Origin: Flintibacter muris
GTDB lineage: Bacteria > Bacillota > Clostridia > Oscillospirales > Oscillospiraceae
DNA: 64,000 nucleotides
Reading direction: 5' to 3'
NCBI RefSeq assembly: GCF_943192995.1
Contig: NZ_CALPCP010000019.1
Location: forward strand, 1 to 64,000
The notes beneath the pieces were generated by a model, which did no database searches, had not been told where the DNA came from, and saw only the letters and a program-made list of their open reading frames with translations. Shown piece after piece: positions 15,981 to 25,683 of this stretch. The position numbers and the translations under genes are program-made. How positions within the stretch are numbered: the first letter of the stretch is position 1; each line of letters begins with the position of its first letter.

Positions 15981-18900
15981 TTAATCGTTTACAGCCGCCA
16001 GCTTTCCCATGACAATAAAGCGGCTCTTACTTCCGGGCGTACAGGTGGAAAGGGTCAGCACCTTGTCACTGGAAGTCACCGTAACATCGGTCTCAATGAC
16101 AGACCGGTCCGCCATTTCAGAAAGCCATGTGGTGTAGGCCCCGTCATCCTTCCAGCTAAGCCTCCAGGGGGAGGTGTCGCTGCCGGATTCCGCCGGTTTC
16201 GCCTCAAATGCGGAGAAAACCTCCATCACATAACCGCCGTCAGGGGTGACAAGGTACATCTGCGGGTGCCCGTCATAATAGCTCTGTCCGCCATATTCAT
16301 TCAGCGCGGCGAACATGGAGCCGTCCCGCATGTTGTGGCCGTAGATAATGGTATTGCGGTCTGAAAAATCCGCCTGATTCTCATAGTCTGCAAACAGGCA
16401 GCCCACCTTGTTATAGGTGCCGTCATACAGATGGCGCAGGTAATACTCGTTATTGTCTGTCTGCGTTACCGGATAGTTGATGGCCGTATCAGGAAGGTTG
16501 AGCCATCCGATGATGTCCGGCCCGTTTTCCCTGAGAGCCTCAAAATCAACAACAGGGAGGACCGTACTTGAATCCTCCCTGCCTGTTTCTTCCTCTGCCC
16601 CCGGTTCTTCCGGTTCCCCAGCCTGCTCCGGTACTTCCACATGTTTTGCCAGCCCGTTATAGGTTCCGGCACTCTCGGCATACTGGCTGAGGTCGCGGAC
16701 GATCAGAAACCCGCTGCCAAGAGCCAGCAACCCGCAGAGGGAAATCACCGCAATGCCGGCAGCCTTTGTCCTGGCGGTATTTCTGCTGTGCTTTCCCTTT
16801 TTTAAATAGACCACGGCAAACAGCCCGCCGCCGATCACAGCCAGCGCCAGAAGCCCGCCATACAGGAAGATGAAATTATCATCCCCGGTCTGCGGTACCG
16901 CTTTGCCCGGATTGGACGGGACAGTCGGATTTGAAGGATTATCCGGGGTGGACGGTGTTTCCGGATTGTCCGGCGTTTCCGGTTTCTCCGGTTTTTCATT
17001 GAAGAACTGGACCGTTGCGGTTTCGTCCGCCTTGATCTCCACCGTGGCAGCGTCAGGAATGATATAGTCCCTGCTTGCCCGGTTGGAGATTTCCGTTACG
17101 GTATAAATGCCAACGCGCAGCCCTTTGACCTCGATCACGCCGGATTCCGGGGAGGTAAAGGTCTCACAGTAGGAGCCGTCCGCATTCTTGACCTCAAAAG
17201 CAAACCCATCCTTGCGCCCGTCGCTGGAATCCTTCGTGATTTTCAGGTTCCCGCGGTACGCCTCATTGGTAAAGCCGCGCCCGGCCTCGCCGTTTTCCAC
17301 AACGGCCACCTGGCCGTCCTCGGTGATTTCAAAATAGTAGGCGTTTTCATCAATCTGGTAGCCCTCCGGCGCCTTGCTTTCTTTTACAAAATAGCCCTTT
17401 GCCAGAAGGCCCTCCGCCGTGTGGTAGCCCGCATCCGATTCTTTCAGTGTGCCAACCTTCGTATCTTCGGAATCAAATTCCTTATTGCCGTTGGCGTCCT
17501 CATACAGATCGAACACCGCGCCGGAGAGGAAACGCAGGAAGGTGTTGTTATCCTTGTCCTTTTTCTCCACAGAAGAAGGCTCGTCTACCGCTTCGGTTTT
17601 CATCACCTGCACGCTGCCCCGGATCAGGGTGTTTTCCACCTTAATCTCTATGCTCTGGCCGTCCACACCGATATAGATATGGTGCTGTTCGGGGCTTACC
17701 GTATAAAGCGCCGGAGAGGAAATTTCCTTTACGATCCAGTGGCCGTAAGGGATATTCTCAAAGGCAAAGCTGCCATCCTCGCCAGTAGTAACGGTAAGCA
17801 GCGCATTTTCCCCTGTAAATTCCTCGATATCGGGCTTAAACAATCCCATGACCGCGCCGGCCAGCTCCACATCCTCGCCGCCATCCGGGTTTTCGCCGGT
17901 TTTCACGCCGTCCACACGCCCGCGCAGCAGGTCATTGGGAACCGCCCCGCCCTCATTTACAAGAACCTGCACCAGCGCCGCCTCCTGGCCGGCATATTCA
18001 AAAACAACCGGATATTCCGTATCAGGGAGGATATAAGCGCTGTTTGTGGTGCGCTCCTTCACATAGTAGCTGCCAAAAGGCAGGTCGGAGGCAAAGGAAG
18101 CGCCATAGCCGCCCGCCTCATTCGGGTCAATGGAAACCACCTCCAGAAGCCCGCCTGCCGGGATCACGCTGCCGTCAAGGGCCGTCAGATCAGCGGAAGC
18201 ATACAGCCCGAAAGAAATGTCTTTGTATTCCTCGTTCATGCCGAGTCCGAACAGCCCGTCCGTTTCCAGCGCTTTAGACAGGCTTACCGCCACCTTCTGG
18301 CGCTCGTCATAGAGGCCGGCCGCGGCCTGCGTCACTTCCACGGTTTCCCCCGCATAAGTAAGCTCCGCGTATTCCGGCTGGGTGTTTAAGACCATCCCCT
18401 CCGGCGCCTGGCGTTCCTCCAGACGGTAACGGCCCAGGTACAAAAGCCCGCTCTGTGCCGTTCCATCCTCCCCGGTGGTAAGGGTCTCCACGACGGCATC
18501 CTTTGCCGCCCTGAGCGTACCGTCGCCGGTATAAATATCTTCATCCGCGATCACGTCATAGACTGCGCCCGGAAGCCCCATGACCTCATACACCGGCTGG
18601 TACAGGCCGCCGTTCTCCTGGACGGAAGCGAATACCTCGCCGGTCTTGGTAATGGTAAGCTGCCCCTTCTGCGGCATATTGTGCTGTGTGACCGTGACAA
18701 CCGACTCGCTGCCGTCAATGGTAAACGGCACCGGCTCACTGGAAAGCACATAACCGTAGGGCGCCGCCACCTCATACAATTCATAATCTCCGGTGTGCAG
18801 AGGCTCCGGCAGCATCAGCCAGCCTTCATCCGAAACATAGAAGGTATCAAGGGTTTCCGGGTTCGGGTAGTAGATTTCCTGGGTGACAAGTTCCCCGGTG

Positions 18901-20894
18901 GACAAATCCCTGATCTGGAAGCCGGTGCCCGTCATCGGGATAATATTGCCGGTCTCCGCGTCGCATTTCTCCACACGCAGCCTTGCGGTAATGGTACGGT
19001 TATTCAGGATATAGCTGTAAGTCTGTCCGTTAGAGGAAACAAAGACCGTAAAATCCGGGATAAATGCCTTCCCTTCCTCGCCGGAAACCTGGTGCACCGT
19101 GTAATGTCCGTAGGGGAGCATTTTGGAGGAAGCGAAGCCGTCCCCGTCCGTGGTGAGCAGGTCACGCTCGCTTTCCTTCGCTGCGTCATAGCTGCCAGCC
19201 GCTTTCAGATAGACCTCAAAAACTGCGCCGGCCTCCGGGCGCTCAATGACGCCCTCATTGGGCTCGTCCGTATTTTCATCCCCGGACACATCCGGGTCCA
19301 GGTCGTCCGTATGCTTCACAAGCTGGATGTTTCCGTAAATGACCGTTTCCGTGACCTGGTTCTCGGTGGTGTTCAGCTCCACTTCATAAAGCGTGGGGGA
19401 GGCGCCCACCTCATAGACCGTATCGTTTAAGAGGTAGCCGGTGCTCGGCTCAATCTCCCGCACGGTCCAGTTATCGCCGCAGACATAGTACCGGGTCATA
19501 AAGCTGCCGTCCGGCCCGGTAGTGTAGGTGTCTACCAGCTCGCCGTTGTTATAAATCCCGTAAACTGCCCCTGCAAGGGTGGCGTCGCCCTGGGCGGCGC
19601 CGGTATCTGCGTCACTCTTTACCACATGGACACGGAATTTTTTCAGGATATTGCTGAAATGCACCGTGGCGGTCTGGCCGCTTTCAATGGTGGCATACTG
19701 CGCGGAAGGGGTCACATAGCGGTCCACCGGCAGCTCCTTCACCAGATAGGTGCCGGGCAGCAGCTTTTCCTTGATCTGCCCGTTTTCCCCGGTAGTGACG
19801 GTTTCATCCACCTTGTTCCCCAGGATGTCCGTGCCGGAGATTTGGAAAGGAATCCCGGACACAATGCCGTCCTCGCTGGTCTTGACAATCTTTGCGGTGC
19901 CGTAGGTCTCGGTCTTGATCTTTACAAAGAAGGAGACCGGGTCGCTGGCGCCGGTCATCATGGTCTGGTAGCCCGGCCTCCCCCAGATCAGCATGTCGTT
20001 AGCAACCGGAATATCCTTTCGGAATTCAAAGGCGACAGGGTCCATGATCATGTTCTTGCTGGTGAACGTGTACTTGTTCCCGCTCCTTGTGGCGGAAACG
20101 CCGCTGCCTTTCAGGGTCTCCAGATCGATTTTCAGGTTATTGGTGTCCGTGACGGTCAGGGTATAGACTTTTTTCTCCGTGTCCCATTTCAGCTCCAGTT
20201 CCGGGGCTTCACTTTTCTTCGTGGAAGTAAAGGAAAGGACCGTGGAATGGGAGGCGACCTGTGAAAGAATCCAGTTGTAGGCCTTTTCCGCAGGACGTCC
20301 GGCAATCACGCTGAAATACTGGTCTGCATTTGCCTGGCCGTTCCCATGCCGGCTGTAAGGGTCGCTGCGGAGCTGCTGCTGGTATTCCCAGAGGATGATC
20401 TGCGTCGCCATTTTATAATCGTCCTCGTTAATGCCGGACACAGGGAGGGAAGCGCCGGGTTTCCAGCCGTAGATTGTCGTGAGGGTAATCCCCCGCCTTG
20501 CCTCGGAAGGGAGCAGGTTCAGGTAATTGCTGTTGGTGCCGCTTTCCGACGTATAGGTATTGTCGGAAGTGTTATAGGCAATACCGCTTTCCACGCAATA
20601 GACATGGTGGCTCACCCCGCCCGAATCTGTCAGCATGTAATGCCGGTAGGCGCTGCCGCCAGAGCTGGTGCGCACATCCATCGTCCCGTCAGAATTGTAA
20701 ACAAGGTAGGTGTAAGGCGCCGGCGCATAATAATGCCGCCCGTCAGAACCGACGTACTGGTCTCCGAGCCAGGAGCTTGCCTTCTGGCCCACGGAGGCGG
20801 CGGACGCCTGGGAAGGGAACACCCCGCAGAGGCATACTGCGCAGAGCAGGAGCGCCAGGAGCCTTTTCAGGCCGTGCTTTTTCATATTTACCAT
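15981..20894 (-). CDS. Giant thioester/Cna-B surface adhesin fused to a class B sortase
   Basis: 1637 residues. In order: a signal peptide (about residues 5-33, ending SQASAA); a TQXA-type thioester domain with candidate Cys100 (HHVYCVESG) and Gln165 (KMATQIILWE), which would let it bind a host or partner surface covalently; then about ten Cna-B/SpaA-type repeats recognised by recurring 'G.Y.VKE' edges such as GTYLVKELP and GHWIVKEIS. These are followed by a Pro/Asn-rich spacer, a sortase signal VPQTG (1333-1337) and a membrane helix. Instead of ending there, the frame continues through a second helix (about 1378-1400) into a class B sortase with His1520 (IYGHNMRDG), Cys1618 (LSTCTPG) and Arg1625. 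No internal start with a ribosome site was found. Adhesin and sortase are normally separate. It probably mediates donor-recipient or host adhesion. Confidence 0.85.
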   Translation of the reverse strand: MVNMKKHGLKRLLALLLCAVCLCGVFPSQASAASVGQKASSWLGDQYVGSDGRHYYAPAPYTYLVYNSDGTMDVRTSSGGSAYRHYMLTDSGGVSHHVYCVESGIAYNTSDNTYTSESGTNSNYLNLLPSEARRGITLTTIYGWKPGASLPVSGINEDDYKMATQIILWEYQQQLRSDPYSRHGNGQANADQYFSVIAGRPAEKAYNWILSQVASHSTVLSFTSTKKSEAPELELKWDTEKKVYTLTVTDTNNLKIDLETLKGSGVSATRSGNKYTFTSKNMIMDPVAFEFRKDIPVANDMLIWGRPGYQTMMTGASDPVSFFVKIKTETYGTAKIVKTSEDGIVSGIPFQISGTDILGNKVDETVTTGENGQIKEKLLPGTYLVKELPVDRYVTPSAQYATIESGQTATVHFSNILKKFRVHVVKSDADTGAAQGDATLAGAVYGIYNNGELVDTYTTGPDGSFMTRYYVCGDNWTVREIEPSTGYLLNDTVYEVGASPTLYEVELNTTENQVTETVIYGNIQLVKHTDDLDPDVSGDENTDEPNEGVIERPEAGAVFEVYLKAAGSYDAAKESERDLLTTDGDGFASSKMLPYGHYTVHQVSGEEGKAFIPDFTVFVSSNGQTYSYILNNRTITARLRVEKCDAETGNIIPMTGTGFQIRDLSTGELVTQEIYYPNPETLDTFYVSDEGWLMLPEPLHTGDYELYEVAAPYGYVLSSEPVPFTIDGSESVVTVTQHNMPQKGQLTITKTGEVFASVQENGGLYQPVYEVMGLPGAVYDVIADEDIYTGDGTLRAAKDAVVETLTTGEDGTAQSGLLYLGRYRLEERQAPEGMVLNTQPEYAELTYAGETVEVTQAAAGLYDERQKVAVSLSKALETDGLFGLGMNEEYKDISFGLYASADLTALDGSVIPAGGLLEVVSIDPNEAGGYGASFASDLPFGSYYVKERTTNSAYILPDTEYPVVFEYAGQEAALVQVLVNEGGAVPNDLLRGRVDGVKTGENPDGGEDVELAGAVMGLFKPDIEEFTGENALLTVTTGEDGSFAFENIPYGHWIVKEISSPALYTVSPEQHHIYIGVDGQSIEIKVENTLIRGSVQVMKTEAVDEPSSVEKKDKDNNTFLRFLSGAVFDLYEDANGNKEFDSEDTKVGTLKESDAGYHTAEGLLAKGYFVKESKAPEGYQIDENAYYFEITEDGQVAVVENGEAGRGFTNEAYRGNLKITKDSSDGRKDGFAFEVKNADGSYCETFTSPESGVIEVKGLRVGIYTVTEISNRASRDYIIPDAATVEIKADETATVQFFNEKPEKPETPDNPETPSTPDNPSNPTVPSNPGKAVPQTGDDNFIFLYGGLLALAVIGGGLFAVVYLKKGKHSRNTARTKAAGIAVISLCGLLALGSGFLIVRDLSQYAESAGTYNGLAKHVEVPEQAGEPEEPGAEEETGREDSSTVLPVVDFEALRENGPDIIGWLNLPDTAINYPVTQTDNNEYYLRHLYDGTYNKVGCLFADYENQADFSDRNTIIYGHNMRDGSMFAALNEYGGQSYYDGHPQMYLVTPDGGYVMEVFSAFEAKPAESGSDTSPWRLSWKDDGAYTTWLSEMADRSVIETDVTVTSSDKVLTLSTCTPGSKSRFIVMGKLAAVND

Positions 20895-20941
20895 AGAAAT
20901 CCTCGCTTTCTTGTATTGGATTGGAATATAAAAGGACAGCT

Positions 20942-22141
20942 TTACTCGCTGTCCTCCTGTTCATCGTTGATCCTGTCCTCAAAATCGTCCTCGGAGAGAT
21001 ATTCCGTCCCGCCGTAAGCCTCGTCCGGGTCAAAGCCTTCGCCGTATCCGTCATCCTCGAAATCCTCGTCATCCTCCGCCTGCTGTTTCGGACGGACGAT
21101 CTTCACATAATAGCCAACGCCTCCTGCTGCAAGCAGGGCAATGATAATAAAAATGATCGTGCCGGCGCTGCCCTTGTCTTTTTTTGGCTGCTCGGCCTGC
21201 GCGGGTTCCTCCGTTTCCGCAGGTTTTTCCTTCCCGGCACAGCCTTTCAGGTCATTCTTGCAGACCGGGCAGGCGGTATCAACTTCCCCGGCTGCGCATT
21301 TCTCCGTACAGGTGCAGACATCCTCTGCCGGGATCGCACTCATGGTGTCCTCGCTCTTTTCCGCCAGCGCCATCAGGTCAGCCTCGGTAACGCCGTTCAG
21401 GAAGTAGACGTTGTTGCCGTCCCGCTTTCCGTCAATAATCAGATAGAACACATTCCCGTCCTCGGAGGTGATGGTGTAAAACTGTTTATCCCCATCTTCC
21501 CCGGTGGCCGTATCTAACACCGTGCCGGTGCCCTCCGGGGTAAATGCGCCGTCCGGGATAGCGGAAGCGGATTCCGTTTCCTCCTGGGAATCGGGGCTGC
21601 CGCCGTTTGTGCCGGAGGCTGTATTACCGCCGCCATTGGCGCCCGTATTCGTACCTGTATTAGAACCGTTCCCGGAATTGCTGTTCCCGGCATTGCTGTT
21701 TGTGCTGCCAGGGGAAGCAGCCTGGGCCTGCACAGGTTTTGCCGCCGTGCCGCCCTGGTTCTGCTGTGTTGCAGCCGCAGGTTTTTCCGTGGGCGCCGGT
21801 TCCTCATAATAGGGATTCTCAAACTTCACGGTCTTTGAGCGGTTCCCGGCATAGTCCTGGGCGTACACGCTTACCTGCTTTTCCGTGCCGGCATAATCCT
21901 TTAAGGCAACGGAAGCCGCCCCATTGGTTAGGGAATTGATACGGTTCCCGTCCACAAAGACCGCCTCCACGCCGGAATTATCGTCGCTGCTTTCTATTTT
22001 CAGCGTGTTGCCGTCCAGGGAAGCCGTAAGTTCGGGCGGCGTGGTATCTTTGTCCCCGGCTGCATAAGCCGTCAGGGGCAAAGATATGGCGCTTATGACA
22101 AGCATAAGCGCCAGTAGCAGAGAGATTTTTTTAGTCCTCAT
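20942..22141 (-). CDS. DUF4366 membrane-anchored protein
   Basis: The start MRTKKISLLLALMLVISAIS (GGAGG six bases upstream) leads a signal peptide. An Ig/Y_Y_Y-like extracellular part follows (TTPPELTASLDGNTLKIESS), then a long Asn/Gly/Thr/Ser-rich linker (about residues 120-195) and the conserved DUF4366 core ('KQFYTITSEDGNVFYLIIDG' and 'NVYFLNGVTEADLMALAEK'). A Cys cluster comes next (VCTCTEKCAAGE), then a C-terminal membrane helix (TIIFIIIALLAAGGVGYYV) and an acidic cytoplasmic tail. The family occurs next to VirB4/hydrolase genes in conjugative transposons and is probably part of the mating channel outside the membrane. It overlaps DUF4315 by 11 bases. Confidence 0.85.
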   Translation of the reverse strand: MRTKKISLLLALMLVISAISLPLTAYAAGDKDTTPPELTASLDGNTLKIESSDDNSGVEAVFVDGNRINSLTNGAASVALKDYAGTEKQVSVYAQDYAGNRSKTVKFENPYYEEPAPTEKPAAATQQNQGGTAAKPVQAQAASPGSTNSNAGNSNSGNGSNTGTNTGANGGGNTASGTNGGSPDSQEETESASAIPDGAFTPEGTGTVLDTATGEDGDKQFYTITSEDGNVFYLIIDGKRDGNNVYFLNGVTEADLMALAEKSEDTMSAIPAEDVCTCTEKCAAGEVDTACPVCKNDLKGCAGKEKPAETEEPAQAEQPKKDKGSAGTIIFIIIALLAAGGVGYYVKIVRPKQQAEDDEDFEDDGYGEGFDPDEAYGGTEYLSEDDFEDRINDEQEDSE

Positions 22142-22376
22142 TCTTATCCTCCTGTTTCTGCAGCGGGCCATCCCCGGACGGGGCGGACTGCTGCGATTTC
22201 AGAAATTCGGCCAGCTGCTGGGGTGTCAGATGGAAGCTGCGGGCAATCGCCACATAATCGGTATTCTCCAGCTCCGTTTTCTGCTTTTCCAGGTCGCGGA
22301 GCTTGGCCTGCATCTCCGCAATCTTTGTTTTTGTCTTGTCGATCTCTTTCTCCAGTTTCTCAATCTTAGGGTTCAA
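22131..22376 (-). CDS. DUF4315 coiled-coil protein
   Basis: The 81-residue protein has a TTG start with GGAGG seven bases upstream. The first 40 residues form a heptad coiled coil (KIEKLEKEIDKTKTKIAEMQ), followed by 'ARSFHLTPQQLAEFLKSQ', the conserved end of DUF4315. The family always precedes DUF4366 in clostridial conjugative elements, as here with an 11-base overlap. The likely role is a small structural or regulatory partner of the DUF4366 membrane protein. Its promoter probably lies in the repeat-rich gap upstream. Confidence 0.8.
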   Translation of the reverse strand: MNPKIEKLEKEIDKTKTKIAEMQAKLRDLEKQKTELENTDYVAIARSFHLTPQQLAEFLKSQQSAPSGDGPLQKQEDKNED

Positions 22377-22406
22377 TTTATTACCTCCAATCTGTCTTTT
22401 TGCAAA

Positions 22407-22677
22407 ACAGTTTGATAATAATAAGCTCCATAATTACAATTAAGTTTGATAATTTACTCCAAAACTTAATATCACGAAGCCATGTTGCAGAAAAACAAAG
22501 AAGCAAAATAAGAACCATGCTCCTTTAAGTGCCACGAAATCTCCGTTTTTATCAACTTTAATTGTCATTTTCTTTGAGTTTTATCAATCATAATTGTTAA
22601 TTCCTTTGTGAAGCCGTTTTTATCAAACAAAGTTGTAAATTATCAATCTTTATTGCAAAATTATCAAACTTAATTGT
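22407..22677. repeat. Iteron-like array in the longest gap of the transfer operon
   Basis: Five direct copies of a 17-bp motif near TTATCAAACTTAATTGT start at 22549, 22581, 22620, 22640 and 22661. One full inverted copy lies at 22436-22452 and a partial one at 22407-22418. Spacings of about 20, 21, 32 and 39 bases are close to whole or half helical multiples. The roughly 318-bp gap between the wall hydrolase and DUF4315 genes has no gene and is much richer in A+T than its surroundings. It looks like a multi-site binding region for a regulator, replication initiator or partition protein. Confidence 0.7.
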
Positions 22678-22694
22678 CACTGGACACCAATCTG

Positions 22695-25643
22695 TCAGGG
22701 CAGACGCCCGAATGTATAAAAATGCTGCTGCCAGTAGCTTGTGTTGATATTTGCGTAGGAGATCGGGTCCCCGCAGTGGATCATCATCCCGTTGCCCACA
22801 TAGATTCCCACATGGCTTGCGCCGCTGGTATTGTAGGTGCCCTGGAAGAATATCAGGTCGCCGGGCCTTGCATCCGCGCTTGATACAGGCGTGCACACGC
22901 CTAAAAGCCCGTCTGCGGTAAGCCGTCCGAAGTTCCAGCCCACGCCGCAATGGTTGACTACCCAGGAAACATAGCCGGAACAGTCAAAGGAAGTGGAAGG
23001 GCTTGCGCCTCCCCATACATACGGATAGCCTAAATACTTTTCGGCCTCCGCGAGCATGGCGGCAAATTTTTCATCTGCAAGGGCCTCCGGCGGGACGTCA
23101 TAGTCAAAATAGTTCCCTCCGCCGCCTGCGCCTGCCTCCGGTAAATGCCGCTCGCTGGTATCGCCGGTATCGGCAAAATACAACGGGTTCATATACTGGC
23201 CGTCAACCAGCACCTCCAGGTGCAGGTGCGGCCCGGTGGAATTTCCGGTGCTGCCGACCTTCGCGATCACATCCCCGGCCTTTACCTCCTGTCCGGCAGA
23301 TACAAAAATCTGTGAACAGTGGCCGTATTTGGTGGTAAGGGAGCGCCCCTCATAAGCCTCGCCCTCAATGGCAACGCACAGGCCGTATCCGCCGGCTTCA
23401 CCGGCCAGCGTGACCGTGCCGTCATGCCCGGCTAAAATCTCCGTGCCCTGGGGCATCCCGATGTCAACGCCGGTATGGTAGTTCTTTCCCCCGCTGATCG
23501 GGTGTACCCGGTAGCCGTAGTAGCTGGTGACATAGGGCAGCCAGTTCGTGCCAAATACATTTTTCACATACTGCCGGTTGCCTTTGGTCTGCAACAGAAT
23601 CTCGCAGATTTCCTTCTGGTCTGGGTTCATGCGTGAGACAACCAGGTTTTCAAGCGGCGTAGAAGTAAGCGTTACATTCAGGATGTGCCACTCATAAGGC
23701 ACTTCTTCCTCTGTTTCCTCGCCGGTCTCCGGGTCAACGCTGGTTTCTGTCCGGTAGCGGGTTTCCGTTTCTTCTGAAAAAGACAGGGAATACTGCCCGT
23801 TAAACAGCTCCCGGAGGACACCCTCGATCTGCGCATAGGTAAAATTCTGATAGGCAGAAGTGAGGTACCCCATTAAGACATAGGGATCATGCTCAATGGG
23901 GCCGATATTATAGCGGTACTCGTCATAGCCGGGCCGGTCCGATTCCACACGGTTAATCTGCATCTGCAGGTCCGTTTCCCACTCGGTATAAGCAAGCTCC
24001 GCATTGTTGATGTCCGCATCGTCCGCCAGATAGGTAGAGGCTGCAAGGCTGCCCAGCCCTCCGGCCCCCAGGTTGGAAAAGGAAGAAATCAGGGACGCGA
24101 TCAGGAAAAATACCAAAAGGAGCAGGAGCACGATCCCGCATATGACCGGGTGGCGCCTGACGGCATGGACCACGCCGGCAGCGATCTTTTCCGTGGTAAC
24201 GGCGGTGTCCTTTGCACGCTTTCCCGCTTTTTTCGCTTCTCTGGCTGCTTTGGCATACTGGCGTTTTATCTTTTGTTTCTGCCACATCCGGGCAAGAAGG
24301 TTTTTCTTCAGTTCCGGGCTGTCATGCAGGGTCTGCCGGTAGGCAAGCCGGGCATTGGCCCTGGCTGATCTCTGCTGTAATTTTGCCACCCTGCGGTACG
24401 GCGCCGTCTTATGCCTGTGATATGCCATACGCAGCCCCGATTCGCTTACAAGCTCGGTGCGGTGGGCCGCTTTAATGCCGACATTTTCATTCTCTGCCTG
24501 GTAAATCTTTTTATGGGCGTAACCCACCGCCATATTTGCGCCGGCCTTTACCGGGCGCATCGGAACGGGACCCTTGACATGGGCCCGCTGGGATTTCACC
24601 TCCTTTTCAAATTTCAGGCGCTTTTTGGCCTTGCCCGTATCGGGATCAGAAGATGTTTCCATCCGCAACTTACGGCGGGCAGGAAGGCGGTTTTCCGCCT
24701 GTTCCAGTTTTTCCGCTGTCCGTTCTGCCTTCCGTCGGGCTTTCGTGAGCTTCTTATCCGCTGTTTCCGGTGGGAGTTCGTCAGCGGTAAATTCCAGCTT
24801 GGAAGGCCGTTTTGGTTCTCCTTCGGCTGCCTCCGGCGGTTTCTCCTGAGGTTCCCCGGCTTTTGCCGCCTCCTGAAAGCGCTGTTGGTATTTATTACCA
24901 TGCTGCCGTGTCCGGTTCCAGTGTCCTGCCTGGCCGGATTTTTCTTCCCCTTTCTGTGCCCCGGCTCCTTCCTGAAATAGTTTCCCATACCGGGAATCCG
25001 TACCTTTCGGACCGTGTTCTGCAAAAGCTGTCTGTCCGGGATTTTCCTGGCCGGAATCCGCCTGCCTGGGTTCTTCCTGCCTGAAATTCTGGTAAGCGGC
25101 ATTGCGCCTCCCTGGGCTCTCCTGGCTGGAATCCGCCCGCCTGGGTTCTTCCTGCCTGAAATTCTGGTAAGCGACATTGCGCCTCCCTGGGCTCTCCTGG
25201 CTGAAATCTGCTTGTCTGGGTTCTTCCTGCTTGAAATTCTGGTAAGCGGCATTGCGCCTCCCTGGGCTCCCCTGGCTGAAATCCTCCTGCCTGGAATCCC
25301 TGTAAGCAGCATTGCCCTGTCCTTGGCTGCCCCGCCTGGTTTCTGGCACATATGGTTCTGATCCAGTTGGTTCCTGTCCGGGAAAAACCTGGGTAGGGGA
25401 ATCCTGTGCTGCCGTATCACTGTTTTCGCAACCGGCAAATATATCTGATCCATAAGTTTCCGTCTGCACCGGCGCCGCCTGCCTGCGGTTCCTTGAAGTG
25501 CCGGAAGAAGGGGCGTCCCTTGCCCGGCGCAGGTCATAATCCGGCTCTCCCTGCCGGGCCGCCATGCGGTCCTCCCCGTGGGAATCCCGCGCCGGCATCC
25601 GGGCATCTTTCTGTTTCCTCTGAAAATTCCTGTCACGCGCCAT
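22695..25643 (-). CDS. CD1108-like conjugation hydrolase: M23 peptidase plus NlpC/P60
   Basis: The start MARDRNFQRKQKD follows GGAGG by eight bases; 982 residues. The first about 480 residues are cytoplasmic, disordered and basic, including 25-residue tandem repeats (about residues 115-200). One membrane helix follows (ICGIVLLLLLVFFLIASLIS). Outside are an unassigned domain, an M23 metallopeptidase with HTGVDIGMP and GPHLHLEV, and a C-terminal NlpC/P60 domain with catalytic Cys in TSFDCSGYVSWV and His in ASHVGIYVG. It cuts peptidoglycan so that the mating channel can cross the wall, the VirB1-like role in Gram-positive systems. VirB4 is encoded 40 bases upstream. Confidence 0.93.
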   Translation of the reverse strand: MARDRNFQRKQKDARMPARDSHGEDRMAARQGEPDYDLRRARDAPSSGTSRNRRQAAPVQTETYGSDIFAGCENSDTAAQDSPTQVFPGQEPTGSEPYVPETRRGSQGQGNAAYRDSRQEDFSQGSPGRRNAAYQNFKQEEPRQADFSQESPGRRNVAYQNFRQEEPRRADSSQESPGRRNAAYQNFRQEEPRQADSGQENPGQTAFAEHGPKGTDSRYGKLFQEGAGAQKGEEKSGQAGHWNRTRQHGNKYQQRFQEAAKAGEPQEKPPEAAEGEPKRPSKLEFTADELPPETADKKLTKARRKAERTAEKLEQAENRLPARRKLRMETSSDPDTGKAKKRLKFEKEVKSQRAHVKGPVPMRPVKAGANMAVGYAHKKIYQAENENVGIKAAHRTELVSESGLRMAYHRHKTAPYRRVAKLQQRSARANARLAYRQTLHDSPELKKNLLARMWQKQKIKRQYAKAAREAKKAGKRAKDTAVTTEKIAAGVVHAVRRHPVICGIVLLLLLVFFLIASLISSFSNLGAGGLGSLAASTYLADDADINNAELAYTEWETDLQMQINRVESDRPGYDEYRYNIGPIEHDPYVLMGYLTSAYQNFTYAQIEGVLRELFNGQYSLSFSEETETRYRTETSVDPETGEETEEEVPYEWHILNVTLTSTPLENLVVSRMNPDQKEICEILLQTKGNRQYVKNVFGTNWLPYVTSYYGYRVHPISGGKNYHTGVDIGMPQGTEILAGHDGTVTLAGEAGGYGLCVAIEGEAYEGRSLTTKYGHCSQIFVSAGQEVKAGDVIAKVGSTGNSTGPHLHLEVLVDGQYMNPLYFADTGDTSERHLPEAGAGGGGNYFDYDVPPEALADEKFAAMLAEAEKYLGYPYVWGGASPSTSFDCSGYVSWVVNHCGVGWNFGRLTADGLLGVCTPVSSADARPGDLIFFQGTYNTSGASHVGIYVGNGMMIHCGDPISYANINTSYWQQHFYTFGRLP
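25040..25320. repeat. 75-bp coding tandem repeat in the hydrolase N-terminus
   Basis: Units start at 25068, 25143 and 25218, exactly 75 bases apart, with degenerate flanking copies. Each encodes 25 residues of the type SQESPGRRNAAYQNFRQEEP. Near-identity of the copies at DNA level points to recent expansion. Confidence 0.85.
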
Positions 25644-25683
25644 TGCCCTCACCTCCAATCGCTTTCAGGGTATTTTTGTTTCC

